Positions 1 through 8,911 of a stretch of 52,756 nt of DNA are shown here, in pieces. The notes under the pieces are model-generated. The model did no database searches. It worked only from the letters and a program-made list of their open reading frames with translations, and had not been told where the DNA came from. Position 1 is the stretch's first letter, and each line of letters begins with the position of its first letter. Source of the DNA: a virus; the IMG/VR virus record IMGVR_UViG_3300003323_000185, positions 1 to 52,756 of that record; one strand, written 5' to 3'. Position numbers and translations under genes: made by a program.

Positions 1-231
1 CGTGAAGATTGGTCTGCTTATGATGCCAACTATTTCTTCAGACATGATGATGTATATCCATTCGATTTCAAATATATTTGTATAGATTCTATCGCCGGTC
101 CATTTCCCGCCAGAGAAGAAGGTGGATTATATAGTTCAATGATTGTCATTGATTATGCAGCAACCTTTGAGGGTCCGGGAAGAGCAGATGACTGGGGAAA
201 TAATGATTATGGTCTTGGAATGCGCATTTAA
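1..231 (+). CDS. Tail-associated protein, C-terminal part (5' end outside window)
   Basis: An open frame enters at base 1 and runs 76 residues to a TAA at 229-231, ending in GLGMRI. The residues are rich in aromatic and acidic amino acids and show no motif I recognise. Its place directly before the major tail protein is where siphoviruses keep tail-terminator or tail-completion genes, so that role is inferred from position only. The missing start prevents a firmer call. Confidence 0.6.
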   Translation, partial: REDWSAYDANYFFRHDDVYPFDFKYICIDSIAGPFPAREEGGLYSSMIVIDYAATFEGPGRADDWGNNDYGLGMRI

Positions 232-232
232 T

Positions 233-261
233 TTGCTTAATAACACCTCCACTGGAATAAT
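233..261 (+). promoter_or_regulatory. Sigma70-like promoter before the major tail protein gene
   Basis: TTGCTT (233-238), a 17-nt spacer and AATAAT (256-261) fit a bacterial -35/-10 promoter. It sits in the gap between the stop at 231 and the gene at 321. The same -35 hexamer with 17-nt spacing recurs at 1105. No transcript data support it. Confidence 0.45.
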
Positions 262-320
262 AATAAACGGAAGAAGACGCTGTACCTATAACTCAAATTT
301 AACGGAGGTGAAAAATAAAA

Positions 321-1061
321 ATGCCTAATTTTAAGGATCGTAACATTATCATTGGTGCTGCTGCGGTTTACCTTTCTGCTGCGGACTCAACCAGTCCTGG
401 TTGGAACTCTGTTGCATTGCCAGCAAGTACTAGCGGTACTCCTTTTACTGGTAGTCTAGATGCCGACGCTAACAACTGGCGCTCAACTGGATACACATCT
501 GATGGTGTGGAATTCGCATATACTCCTGACTACGGTGAAGTAGAAGTTGACCAGCTACTTGATGCTGCTAAGCTATTCAAGCAGAAGATGACCGCGACAG
601 TTAAGACTACCTTCGCTGAAGCTACTCTTGAAAACCTCATGGTTGTTTGGGCACAGGGAGGCTCTTCACGTCGTCGTTACGGAGCCGCACCAGTTAACAT
701 TGATGATGTTACCGGTGTTTCTCGTGACGTAACAAAGGACTTTGATGGTGTCTCTGTACCAAAGCAGGAAGAAGTTCTTGGTATTGAAGCTGGTGCTCTT
801 GGTATTGAGCCTGTTGAACGTCAGATTGTATTCGTTGGTAACTCACCACGTACCTACAATCCAACCACTCCAGCAGAGGATAACAAGAAGCGTGAGCGTA
901 TTTACCACGTACGTCGTGCTCTTAGCGTTGAAGCTACCACTCACTCCCTAAAGCGTAACGAAGCTACATTGTTCCCAGTAACATTCCGTTTGCTTCCAAG
1001 TACTGTTTCAGGTGCTGAGTATGGAACCATTCGCGACCGTGTTATTACAGCAATTGCTTGA
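321..1061 (+). CDS. Major tail protein (tail tube subunit)
   Basis: 246 residues, starting at an ATG preceded by a strong AACGGAGGTG ribosome site at about 301-310. The size, the repeated beta-strand-like pattern with Thr/Ser/Gly-rich loops, and the position just before the frameshifted chaperones and tape measure match the tube protein that polymerises into siphovirus tails. It is flanked by its own promoter-like site and a strong terminator, as expected for a protein needed in hundreds of copies. No catalytic motif is visible. The call rests mainly on gene order. Confidence 0.85.
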   Translation: MPNFKDRNIIIGAAAVYLSAADSTSPGWNSVALPASTSGTPFTGSLDADANNWRSTGYTSDGVEFAYTPDYGEVEVDQLLDAAKLFKQKMTATVKTTFAEATLENLMVVWAQGGSSRRRYGAAPVNIDDVTGVSRDVTKDFDGVSVPKQEEVLGIEAGALGIEPVERQIVFVGNSPRTYNPTTPAEDNKKRERIYHVRRALSVEATTHSLKRNEATLFPVTFRLLPSTVSGAEYGTIRDRVITAIA

Positions 1062-1079
1062 TAGTCGCTTTATGCAAGG

Positions 1080-1106
1080 GGCTCGAACTTCGGTTCGAGC
1101 CTTTTT
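1080..1106 (+). terminator. Rho-independent terminator after the major tail protein gene
   Basis: A perfect 9-bp stem (1080-1088 with 1093-1101) carries a TTCG tetraloop and is followed by TTTTT. It begins 19 nt after the stop codon and would isolate expression of the tube gene from the downstream tail genes. Confidence 0.92.
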
Positions 1107-1133
1107 GCTTTGCCCATTACAATATGTTAAAAT
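1105..1133 (+). promoter_or_regulatory. Sigma70-like promoter overlapping the terminator tail
   Basis: TTGCTT (1105-1110), 17 nt, TAAAAT (1128-1133). The -35 box starts inside the T-run of the terminator, so a stop and a restart are packed together. It would drive the chaperone and tape measure genes from about 1140. Confidence 0.5.
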
Positions 1134-1162
1134 TATGACAGTACATGAAAGGTATTTAATAA

Positions 1163-1531
1163 ATGACAAAAAAGGTTTACGACGAAGAAAGCATCTTTTT
1201 GCAAGGCTGGGAAGATAAAGAAGGAAAACAGATTCCTATCAAGATTCACCCCCTTACCATTAAGAAGTTTCGTAAGCTAGCCGAAATTCTAAATACTCAA
1301 CAGCGTGAAGCTGAAGACGAAGTTCCTGTTGAGGAAAGAACAGAATTTCTCGATGTTCTAATTAATGCAGTCGCTTTTTGTATGGAAACATTCGAACCAA
1401 AACTATCAGATCCTGATAAGGTTGCTGATTATGTCGATTATCCTACAATCACCTATATCCTTGAAGTTGCCGGTGGGGTGAAGCTTGGGGACCCAAATCT
1501 TCAGGCGGCGATGGCGGCTGGGATGAGCTAA
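1163..1531 (+). CDS. Tail assembly chaperone, unshifted form (gpG-like)
   Basis: 122 residues, the zero-frame product made by most ribosomes. It is acidic, with a helical middle, and ends in a Gly/Ala-rich tail after the slippery site. Chaperones of this family coat the tape measure protein before the tube polymerises. Identification rests on position between tube and tape measure genes, on size, and on the adjoining -1 frame described in the next entry. Sequence similarity to lambda gpG is not evident by eye. Confidence 0.85.
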   Translation: MTKKVYDEESIFLQGWEDKEGKQIPIKIHPLTIKKFRKLAEILNTQQREAEDEVPVEERTEFLDVLINAVAFCMETFEPKLSDPDKVADYVDYPTITYILEVAGGVKLGDPNLQAAMAAGMS

Positions 1532-1827
1532 TCGAATTGGAAGCGGAACTCCTCTATCGCTATCCTGGAGCATATAAAAACTTTGATGATCTAGAAGAAC
1601 ATTTAACCAGGGAAGAGGTAATCAAGATGTACGAAAAGGCGCACGAAGTAGTACATCAGGATCGCAAATTCACTGCCGCTCTTAAGGGCATTGATTTGGA
1701 TGAGGGAGCTACCAACACCGAATTCGAAGATATTAAGCGCCGCGCAGAAGCAAAGGTACTTGGTATAAACGAAGAAGAGATCGAACTTGATGGTTTGATT
1801 AATATAATTGATGAAGATGAGGACTGA
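1163..1827 (+). CDS. Tail assembly chaperone, -1 frameshift product (gpGT-like)
   Basis: The zero frame contains the heptamer C-CCA-AAT at 1492-1498. A -1 slip there enters an open frame that runs without a stop to 1827. The fusion is about 221 residues: 112 from gpG, then a Gly-rich linker leading into WDELIELEAELL and an acidic helical T domain ending in IDEDED. The T half has no good start of its own, only a TTG at 1537. The arrangement matches the conserved G/GT system of long-tailed phages, in which the longer form binds tube subunits. The frame change is deduced, not measured. Confidence 0.85.
1492..1498 (+). other. Programmed -1 ribosomal frameshift site (slippery heptamer)
   Basis: CCCAAAT reads C-CCA-AAT in the gpG frame, the X-XXY-YYZ pattern. 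After a -1 slip the P-site reads CCC and the A-site AAA. It lies 11 codons before the gpG stop, a normal distance for G/GT genes. Confidence 0.8.
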
Positions 1828-1889
1828 GTAGAATAACATCAGCAAATATTGGCATTAATTTTGATGTCACCGCTAATACCGCACAGGCA

Positions 1890-4800
1890 ATGGCTGCTGC
1901 GGAAGCATTGTCAAAATCCGTTAATAAGCTAGAGAAGCAAGTAGGCTCACTTAACGGTGCCAATTTTGCTGCCATTTCTAATGAGCTAAGAAAGATCGCT
2001 GCCCCTAAATTTCAGTGGGATGAAGGTCTTCGCCAGGCAGATTTGCTTACCAGTAAGATCAAGGCTGGTAAGCTTTCTGTTTCTCAGTATATTGATGCAT
2101 GGAAGACTGGTGCGCAGCAAATCGCGGACCAGCAAGCAAGAATTGCTCGTTCTACCTCAACCCCAATGGGTAATGGTATTCATGCCATGTCTGTTCCAAG
2201 CTCAGCATCTATTGAAAGTTCTGTAACATCAATTGAAAAACTAAATCGTGTATCTCAAGCTTATGGAGATATTCTAAGTGGTTTAGGAACAAAGATTCAA
2301 GACTGGGGTAAGAATACTCAGTGGGCTGGTAGACAGCTTAGCGTTGGTTTGACAGTTCCATTTACTATGGCTGCTGCGGCGGCAGGAAAATATGCTCTTG
2401 ACGTCGATAAGGCGATGGTTCACATTGAAAAGGTATACGATGGGTCAACCAAGGGTCTTCGTGACAACGCAATGCAGGTTTCCATGGATATCACAAAGCG
2501 TCTTGGTGTTTCAGTAAAGTCCAGCCTTGATGTAATGGGTGAACTAGCTGCTGCCGGTAAGCAAGGTCAAGAAATGATGCAGCTTACCACAGAAGCTCAA
2601 AGACTTTCAGCTCTAGGTAACATTGACCAGGCGGAATCAATCAAGGCTGTTATTTCAATGCAGTCTATTTGGAAAATGTCTACAGAGGATGTAGCTAAAT
2701 CAGTTAACTACCTGAACGCTGTTGAAGCTGCAACCCCAACCAACTTGCAAGATTTGGTTGACTCTATCCCTATTGCTGGTGCTATGGTTGCTCAGCTAGG
2801 TGGTACCCTAAAGGATACAACTACTTTGCTTACTGCGTTCAAGGAACGTGGTATTTCTACTGTTGAAGGTGCTAACGCCATCAAGACAGCTATGAACCGT
2901 ATTCTTAATCCAACCGAGCCAGCAAAGAAAACATTCCTACAGCAAACTGGCCAGGATTTGGATGAATTGGTTAAGAAAGCTAAAGGTGATCCACTACAGG
3001 TATTCCAAGCATTATCAGATGCAATTATGGGTGGTAATATTGCTCTTGAAGATCAGCAAAGAGTAATTTCTAAGGTAGTAGGTATTTACCAGTCATCACG
3101 TATTACTGGTTTGCTACAGGGTCTTCAGGATAAAAATGGTGCGGTAAACGCAGCAAAGGCATTAAGTCAGAAGACTGATGCAGAACTAGCAGCTATTGCA
3201 AGAAAGCACGAAGAGGCACTAACACATTCAGCTTCTGGTCAATTTACCATTGCTGTAGAATCATTTAAGGCTCAATTGCAGGCATTTGGTCAGTTTGCAA
3301 TTCAGCTCGCCACTAAGATTATTAAGGGATTTAGTGGCGTTATGGATTTCTTTAATAAGCTTCCTGAACCACTTAAGTGGGCTGCATTGATTCTGGGCGG
3401 GATGACCGCGCTCGCCGGACCACTGTTAATGATTGTTGGTTTGGTTGGTAACCTTGTTGGTTCTGTAATGAAGGCCGGGGCCTGGTTCATGTCTATCGGT
3501 AAGGGTTATAAGACCATGACTCTTGAAGAAAAAGCTGCGGAACTTCAATCAAAAGCTCTAAATGGAGCTATGCTCACACAGGCTCAAACTACTCAGCTTT
3601 TGATTTATAATCTAGATAAATTACAGGCTGCCTATACAGGTATGAATGCTGCTGCTGCACAGAGTATGATTACCAAGGGTGCCTACACAGATTTTGATGC
3701 GCTCAAGAAGAGACGCGACGATGCGATGAAGGCAGAAAAGGACGCCGCCGCACGTGTTGCCGAACTTGATGCTCAACGTACCAAATTGTTGAATGATCCA
3801 AGTAAGGTTACAAAGTCGTCTTCATTTGCCGGAGGAATGATTTTCCGTTCACCTTCAGGTCGTGAGCAATTCAACAAGCTTAATGAAGAAATTGAAGCTC
3901 AGCAAGCAAAGCTTACAGCAGCAATTAATGAGCGAAAGAGTGCTGTTACTGCTGCAATTAATGCTGAAACTGCTGCCATGAGTGCATCACTCAAGGAACA
4001 GGCAATGGCCGTACGCGCTGCTGCTGTAGCCGCTGGAAATAACGAAGCACAAGTTGTGACTGCTGCTGGCAGATCATTCAAGCAAGACGCTGCTGGAAGA
4101 TGGCAAAAGTTTGATACTGAAACTGGAAAATTCGGCGGATTTGCAAGTAAGGATGATCAGAAAGCTCTAAAGGAAGGTTGGAACAGCGTAGCTGTTGCAA
4201 CTAACAATGTCGCAGATAATGTTGAAAAGGCTGGAAAATTCCAGAAGGTATTTAACCAGAATGTTGGATTTGGTCTTGCTACTGTAACAGGAATTGCCGG
4301 AATGGCTGCCGATTCCGGATCTTCATTTGAGAAGTGGATGAATTACATTAGCTTGGCTGCAATTGGATTGACAACAATTGGCCCACTCCTAAGCACCATT
4401 GGTAATAAAGTTAAGGGTATGAAGATTATTGAAAACATGCTCGGGTCCAGCGGTGGTGTAGGTGGTAAATTAAAGGGTCTTACTTCTGGTATTGGTGGCA
4501 TGGTAAGCAAACTGTTTGGACCAGTAGGATTGGCAATTGGTGCTGGTATCGCTGGTGTGACAGCCCTATTCTCTATTATTACAGCAAAGCAGCAGGAGCA
4601 GCGTGAATATCAGAATAACCTAAACAACTCTACTGATGTATGGGTTACCCTGTTGGGTAAGTCTCGTATTCAATGGGGTCAGATTAAGGATGCTTCTGGA
4701 CAGGTTAAGGATACTGTTGATTCACTTGCTAACTCACTACGTGCTTCTGAAGATCCAAAGACTCAAGCACTTTTGAAGTCATTGCGTGAATCTAGTGGAA

Positions 4801-7800
4801 CTGACTTGTTCGGTAACGCAATGAACGAAGTATTCCGTATGCAAGGTCAAGGTTTTAATGCTACCGAAATTGAAAAGTCTTTGCGTGCTGCTTTGACTGC
4901 TGCCGGAAAGTCATTGAAAGAACAGGATGACATTTGGGCTCAAATAAAGGTGCGCTTGCAATTTGATAATGCCAAGGGTGATCTTGATGCCTTTGCCAAG
5001 GATTCAGCTTCACGATTCAAGGATATTTATTCAAAGGCTTTGAATGATCGTCAAGGATTTAGTTACGCGCACCAGGGCGATCAGTACAGCATGGCTACAG
5101 AATTCTCTTCAAAGTTCATGCCGGATATTCAGCGTGAAGCTCAAACAATTGTTGATAGATTCGCCAACCTTGATGGTGTTGATCGTAAGGTAGCTGTTCA
5201 ACAGATGGCCGATAGTATTGGAGATATTACAAAGCAATCATTCGAAGCTCTCAAGCAGAAGGCTCCTCAGCAATTCGCGGGAAGCTACCAAGATGCTATT
5301 AAGTCAATGCTCACCTATGACGATAAGAATCATCGATACTTTGTAGACGCTCCAAAGATGCGTAATGAAGGAAAAGATACAAACTTTATCTCAAATGCCC
5401 AAGATCTAGCTAAGATGACAAATGCTGAACTTGACCTAGCTCGTGCTATTGGTCAGGCAATGCATTTGAGTGATGAACAGATCAATAAGATCAATAGCAT
5501 GAAAGATATTGTTCCTCTTCTTTCAAATGCCAACTTTACTGCTACTCAGGTTCAGGAAGCATATAATAAGGCGGTTAATAATGCTGCCTCATCTGGTAAT
5601 GCTCTAACAGATGCAGAAAAGCAAAAGCTTGCACAGACCTACGCTACAATTTTTGGCCTGGATGCTGCTAAGCTTTCAACTAATGGTTATGCACAATCTA
5701 CTGCCGATGCAACTAAGAAGATCCAGGAAAATGCTAAGGCTCTTCAAGCATTTATTCCAGCTCTAAAGGATGCTGCCAGCGCAGCAGATGATTTCTGGCA
5801 AGAGCAGGCAAATCCAGGAACTGATCAAGGTTCAGGATTCGGCGGGTTGGCGCAGCAGATGCTTGGTACTACTTCAACAGATCAGGCTAAGGCACTTACT
5901 GATCGCGTGAAGGGCATTTACTCTGGAACCATGGATCAAATCTATCAGTCTTACTCAGACAGCGCAGCGGAGATTTGGCAACAACGTCTAGATAATATTT
6001 CAGCAGGCTTCGAAAAGAAGAAGAAGGCAGTTCAAGCTTCTATTGACCAGTTTGACAAGAATTACCAGGCAAAGCAACAAGCATGGTCTGACCACTGGGA
6101 TGAAGTTATGGATGCAAGTAAGAAATCTTTCGATGATCGTCAAAAGGCTATTGAAAATGAAGCTCAGGCTCAGCTTGATGGTATTGACGCTCAAATTGAA
6201 GCAATCCAGGCACAGCAGGAAGCTGAAGATGAACTAGAAAAGCAGCGTCAAAAGTCATTCGATGCTGAAAAGAAGCGTATTGAGCGTATGGCTGAGTTGG
6301 CTAATAGAAATATTGACTATAACAGGGCTCTTTACAGTGGAAATCTAGATGAAGCTGCTCGTGTTCAGAATAACACTGAATCTTTGACTGTCGGTTGGGC
6401 AATTGACGATTCCGATCAGGCTGCTCAAGATAGGGCTGACGAGAAGTCTAAGATGAATGATAAGCAGATCAAGCAGCTTGAATCTACCAAGGAACTTGTC
6501 AATAAGCAGAAGCAGGCTAAGCTTGATGCTCTTAAGGAAGAAGAAGATGCCACAACCAAGTCTCTCGAAAAGCAACGTGAGGCGGAGCGTCGTTCAATGG
6601 AGGCTTCAAAGGAAATTGAGCGTGAGCGTATGCAGGCTCATCTTGATAGCCTTAACCAGCAACAGCAGGCCGCTGAAACTACAGAGCGCAAGAAGCAAGA
6701 ATTACAGCGTCGTACTCTAGATATTCAGCTTGCTACCCTAAAGGCTTTCATTCCACAAAATGAACAGCAATTGAATGACCACATCAATCGTGTTGGTGCG
6801 GCATATGGTCAGTTTGGTTTGGGATTGCAGGGTGCAGGTAGTATCTGGGGTCAAATTGTTGGTAATGCTTTGCAGAATAACGTAGATATTGCACGTCAGC
6901 AAATGTCTAGCGATGCCAACTGGGCTGCTTTTGGTGCCCAGGTAGCAGGTGCCATTTCTCAGGGTGCCTTTGGGTTGAGCTTGCAAGACTTCATGAACCT
7001 ATTGCGTACAGGTAATCCTCCTGCCGGTTGGACTCCACCTAGTGCAACTCCAAAATGGCAGAACAGTGCAAATGGAACCACATTTGCGCCTGCTCATGGA
7101 CCTGCTGGTGGATTTGCATTCCGACACGCTGGTGGTCCAGTTGATGATTCTCCTGGTTCACGTAATGGACTTAGTGGTGCATTGCAGTCAAGCGAAATTC
7201 CAATGATTCTTCAACGCGGTGAATTCGTTATTAACAAGGATGCAGTACAGCGTATTGGTACTCAAAACCTAAATAGAATTAACGCGGGTAATCCAAGGTC
7301 ATTCGATCCAGGTGCCAACATCGCCGGTATTGGTGGTATGATTGCTGCCACCATGGGTTCATATATGACTCAAATGGCCGTTAATAGCATTGGTAGTTAC
7401 TATGCTTCTCAGAACTCAAATATTGCTTACGCTCTTGGATACATGCAGGCGGGGTTAATGGATGCAATTGACTTCGCTAAGGCTCAGGATGGTAAGCCAT
7501 ATATTTGGGGTTCCGCTGGTCCCGTAGGTTATGACTGTTCAGGTTATATGTCTGCTATTGCTAACGTATTGACTGGAGCAGGAAATCCTTACAAGCGTGT
7601 CTTTGCAACTGGACAGGTTACTCCTGGTGTACCATTTGGACCATTCGTTCCTGGTGGAGGAGGACCATTTGAAATTGGTGTTAAGCATGGTAATCCGGGT
7701 CACACTGCTGGTACCTTGAATGGTGTTAATGTGGAATCAACAGGAAATCATGTACGCTATGCAAAGGATGCTCATGGTGCTCGTGATAGACAGTTCACTA

Positions 7801-8501
7801 TGCTATTCCACATTCCACCAGAAAATATTGCTTCTGGTAGTTGGACAGGAACCGGTGGTTCTGAAGGAATGTCTGGTGTTCGTGCAATTGTTCAGCAGGT
7901 AGCTGCTACTCGTGGTTGGGGTGGTGGAATGATGTGGGAGGCCCTTGATTGGCTTATTTCACACGAATCAAGTTGGAATCCAAATGCACAAAACCCAACC
8001 TCAACAGCATACGGTCTATTCCAATTCTTGAATTCAACTTGGGCTGGATATGGAATTCCAAAGACTTCTGATCCTCGCTTGCAGGCTGAAGCCGGTATGC
8101 GCTACATTGCAGCACGTTATGGTAATCCACTAGGAGCTAAGGCGTTCTGGCAAACTCACCACTGGTACGATGGTGGTGGAGATCTAATGCCTGGATTTAC
8201 CAATATGTATAACGGAACCAACATGGTTGAGACTGTTCTTACAAATGGTACAACCCGAGCAGTCGTGCGAGCATTGGAGAATGCTAATTACAGTTATGAT
8301 GGATTTAAGGATGTTCTACGCGACTTCTCAATTCCAGCAATGAGTGGCACAAGCTTTGACAATCCAATGTCTAACACATACAATTATGATATTAATATTG
8401 ATGGATCAGGATTGTCAGCCAAGGAACTTAAGACAACCATTAAGGAAGTAATTGAAGAAACTCACATTAGAGCGGATAAGAAGAGAGGATTGAGGAAGTA
8501 A
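1890..8501 (+). CDS. Tape measure protein with NlpC/P60 and lytic transglycosylase-like domains
   Basis: 2203 residues from the first ATG. The real start is probably upstream: the frame is open from 1821 and reads TSANIGINFDVTANTAQA before M1890, with no ATG, GTG or TTG (see findings). Residues about 150-430 resemble the TP901-type tape measure core, hydrophobic stretches lie near 497-527 and 875-897, and a long charged coiled coil spans about 1370-1615. Near the C-terminus is an NlpC/P60-like papain fold with YDCSGY (Cys1883) and His1938. An SLT/lysozyme-like domain follows with Glu2026 in SHESSWNP and AYGLFQF. At roughly 0.15 nm per residue the tail would be about 330 nm. The two hydrolase domains would open the cell wall during DNA entry. 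Confidence 0.93.
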   Translation: MAAAEALSKSVNKLEKQVGSLNGANFAAISNELRKIAAPKFQWDEGLRQADLLTSKIKAGKLSVSQYIDAWKTGAQQIADQQARIARSTSTPMGNGIHAMSVPSSASIESSVTSIEKLNRVSQAYGDILSGLGTKIQDWGKNTQWAGRQLSVGLTVPFTMAAAAAGKYALDVDKAMVHIEKVYDGSTKGLRDNAMQVSMDITKRLGVSVKSSLDVMGELAAAGKQGQEMMQLTTEAQRLSALGNIDQAESIKAVISMQSIWKMSTEDVAKSVNYLNAVEAATPTNLQDLVDSIPIAGAMVAQLGGTLKDTTTLLTAFKERGISTVEGANAIKTAMNRILNPTEPAKKTFLQQTGQDLDELVKKAKGDPLQVFQALSDAIMGGNIALEDQQRVISKVVGIYQSSRITGLLQGLQDKNGAVNAAKALSQKTDAELAAIARKHEEALTHSASGQFTIAVESFKAQLQAFGQFAIQLATKIIKGFSGVMDFFNKLPEPLKWAALILGGMTALAGPLLMIVGLVGNLVGSVMKAGAWFMSIGKGYKTMTLEEKAAELQSKALNGAMLTQAQTTQLLIYNLDKLQAAYTGMNAAAAQSMITKGAYTDFDALKKRRDDAMKAEKDAAARVAELDAQRTKLLNDPSKVTKSSSFAGGMIFRSPSGREQFNKLNEEIEAQQAKLTAAINERKSAVTAAINAETAAMSASLKEQAMAVRAAAVAAGNNEAQVVTAAGRSFKQDAAGRWQKFDTETGKFGGFASKDDQKALKEGWNSVAVATNNVADNVEKAGKFQKVFNQNVGFGLATVTGIAGMAADSGSSFEKWMNYISLAAIGLTTIGPLLSTIGNKVKGMKIIENMLGSSGGVGGKLKGLTSGIGGMVSKLFGPVGLAIGAGIAGVTALFSIITAKQQEQREYQNNLNNSTDVWVTLLGKSRIQWGQIKDASGQVKDTVDSLANSLRASEDPKTQALLKSLRESSGTDLFGNAMNEVFRMQGQGFNATEIEKSLRAALTAAGKSLKEQDDIWAQIKVRLQFDNAKGDLDAFAKDSASRFKDIYSKALNDRQGFSYAHQGDQYSMATEFSSKFMPDIQREAQTIVDRFANLDGVDRKVAVQQMADSIGDITKQSFEALKQKAPQQFAGSYQDAIKSMLTYDDKNHRYFVDAPKMRNEGKDTNFISNAQDLAKMTNAELDLARAIGQAMHLSDEQINKINSMKDIVPLLSNANFTATQVQEAYNKAVNNAASSGNALTDAEKQKLAQTYATIFGLDAAKLSTNGYAQSTADATKKIQENAKALQAFIPALKDAASAADDFWQEQANPGTDQGSGFGGLAQQMLGTTSTDQAKALTDRVKGIYSGTMDQIYQSYSDSAAEIWQQRLDNISAGFEKKKKAVQASIDQFDKNYQAKQQAWSDHWDEVMDASKKSFDDRQKAIENEAQAQLDGIDAQIEAIQAQQEAEDELEKQRQKSFDAEKKRIERMAELANRNIDYNRALYSGNLDEAARVQNNTESLTVGWAIDDSDQAAQDRADEKSKMNDKQIKQLESTKELVNKQKQAKLDALKEEEDATTKSLEKQREAERRSMEASKEIERERMQAHLDSLNQQQQAAETTERKKQELQRRTLDIQLATLKAFIPQNEQQLNDHINRVGAAYGQFGLGLQGAGSIWGQIVGNALQNNVDIARQQMSSDANWAAFGAQVAGAISQGAFGLSLQDFMNLLRTGNPPAGWTPPSATPKWQNSANGTTFAPAHGPAGGFAFRHAGGPVDDSPGSRNGLSGALQSSEIPMILQRGEFVINKDAVQRIGTQNLNRINAGNPRSFDPGANIAGIGGMIAATMGSYMTQMAVNSIGSYYASQNSNIAYALGYMQAGLMDAIDFAKAQDGKPYIWGSAGPVGYDCSGYMSAIANVLTGAGNPYKRVFATGQVTPGVPFGPFVPGGGGPFEIGVKHGNPGHTAGTLNGVNVESTGNHVRYAKDAHGARDRQFTMLFHIPPENIASGSWTGTGGSEGMSGVRAIVQQVAATRGWGGGMMWEALDWLISHESSWNPNAQNPTSTAYGLFQFLNSTWAGYGIPKTSDPRLQAEAGMRYIAARYGNPLGAKAFWQTHHWYDGGGDLMPGFTNMYNGTNMVETVLTNGTTRAVVRALENANYSYDGFKDVLRDFSIPAMSGTSFDNPMSNTYNYDINIDGSGLSAKELKTTIKEVIEETHIRADKKRGLRK

Positions 8502-8911
8502 TGCCAAATATTCTAGTTCTTCCCGTCGATGCTGGGTTGGCAATTAATGGAAATCGACTCTCAGATCATAACAGATCTTCGATTTCCATCAGCCAAGATC
8601 GTATTGAGAATCGTAAACGTATGGCTGATGGAACTATGCGCACTTTTGTTGTTGCTCAAAAGCGTAAGTTCAAGACATCTTGGAGCTACTTACCAGTAAG
8701 AGACAATCAAACTGTTGATGGTTTTTGGGGAGCACAATCCTTAATAAATCATCATACCGTTACTTTTGGTGAGTTTACTTTGAGACTGTCCTATGGTGAT
8801 GGTACTCATGAAGATGTTTTGTGCATGTACGATGACTTCTCATGGCAGCTGAAAAAGCGCGGGAAGTACACTGATCTATACGATATTGATGTTACCTATG
8901 AGGAAGTGTAA
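8501..8911 (+). CDS. Distal tail / minor tail protein
   Basis: 136 residues starting in a TAATG overlap with the tape measure stop. It has a beta-rich pattern with many aromatic residues and no enzymatic motif. In siphoviruses the first small gene after the tape measure usually encodes a distal tail protein linking the tube to the hub, so that role is inferred from position and size. The tight overlaps on both sides show co-translation with its neighbours. Confidence 0.7.
   Translation: MPNILVLPVDAGLAINGNRLSDHNRSSISISQDRIENRKRMADGTMRTFVVAQKRKFKTSWSYLPVRDNQTVDGFWGAQSLINHHTVTFGEFTLRLSYGDGTHEDVLCMYDDFSWQLKKRGKYTDLYDIDVTYEEV

Noticed and set aside
1863-8501. Tape measure hydrolase domains as the lysis enzyme
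   Set aside because: They are fused to the tape measure, which fits entry rather than lysis; no separate endolysin gene was found.
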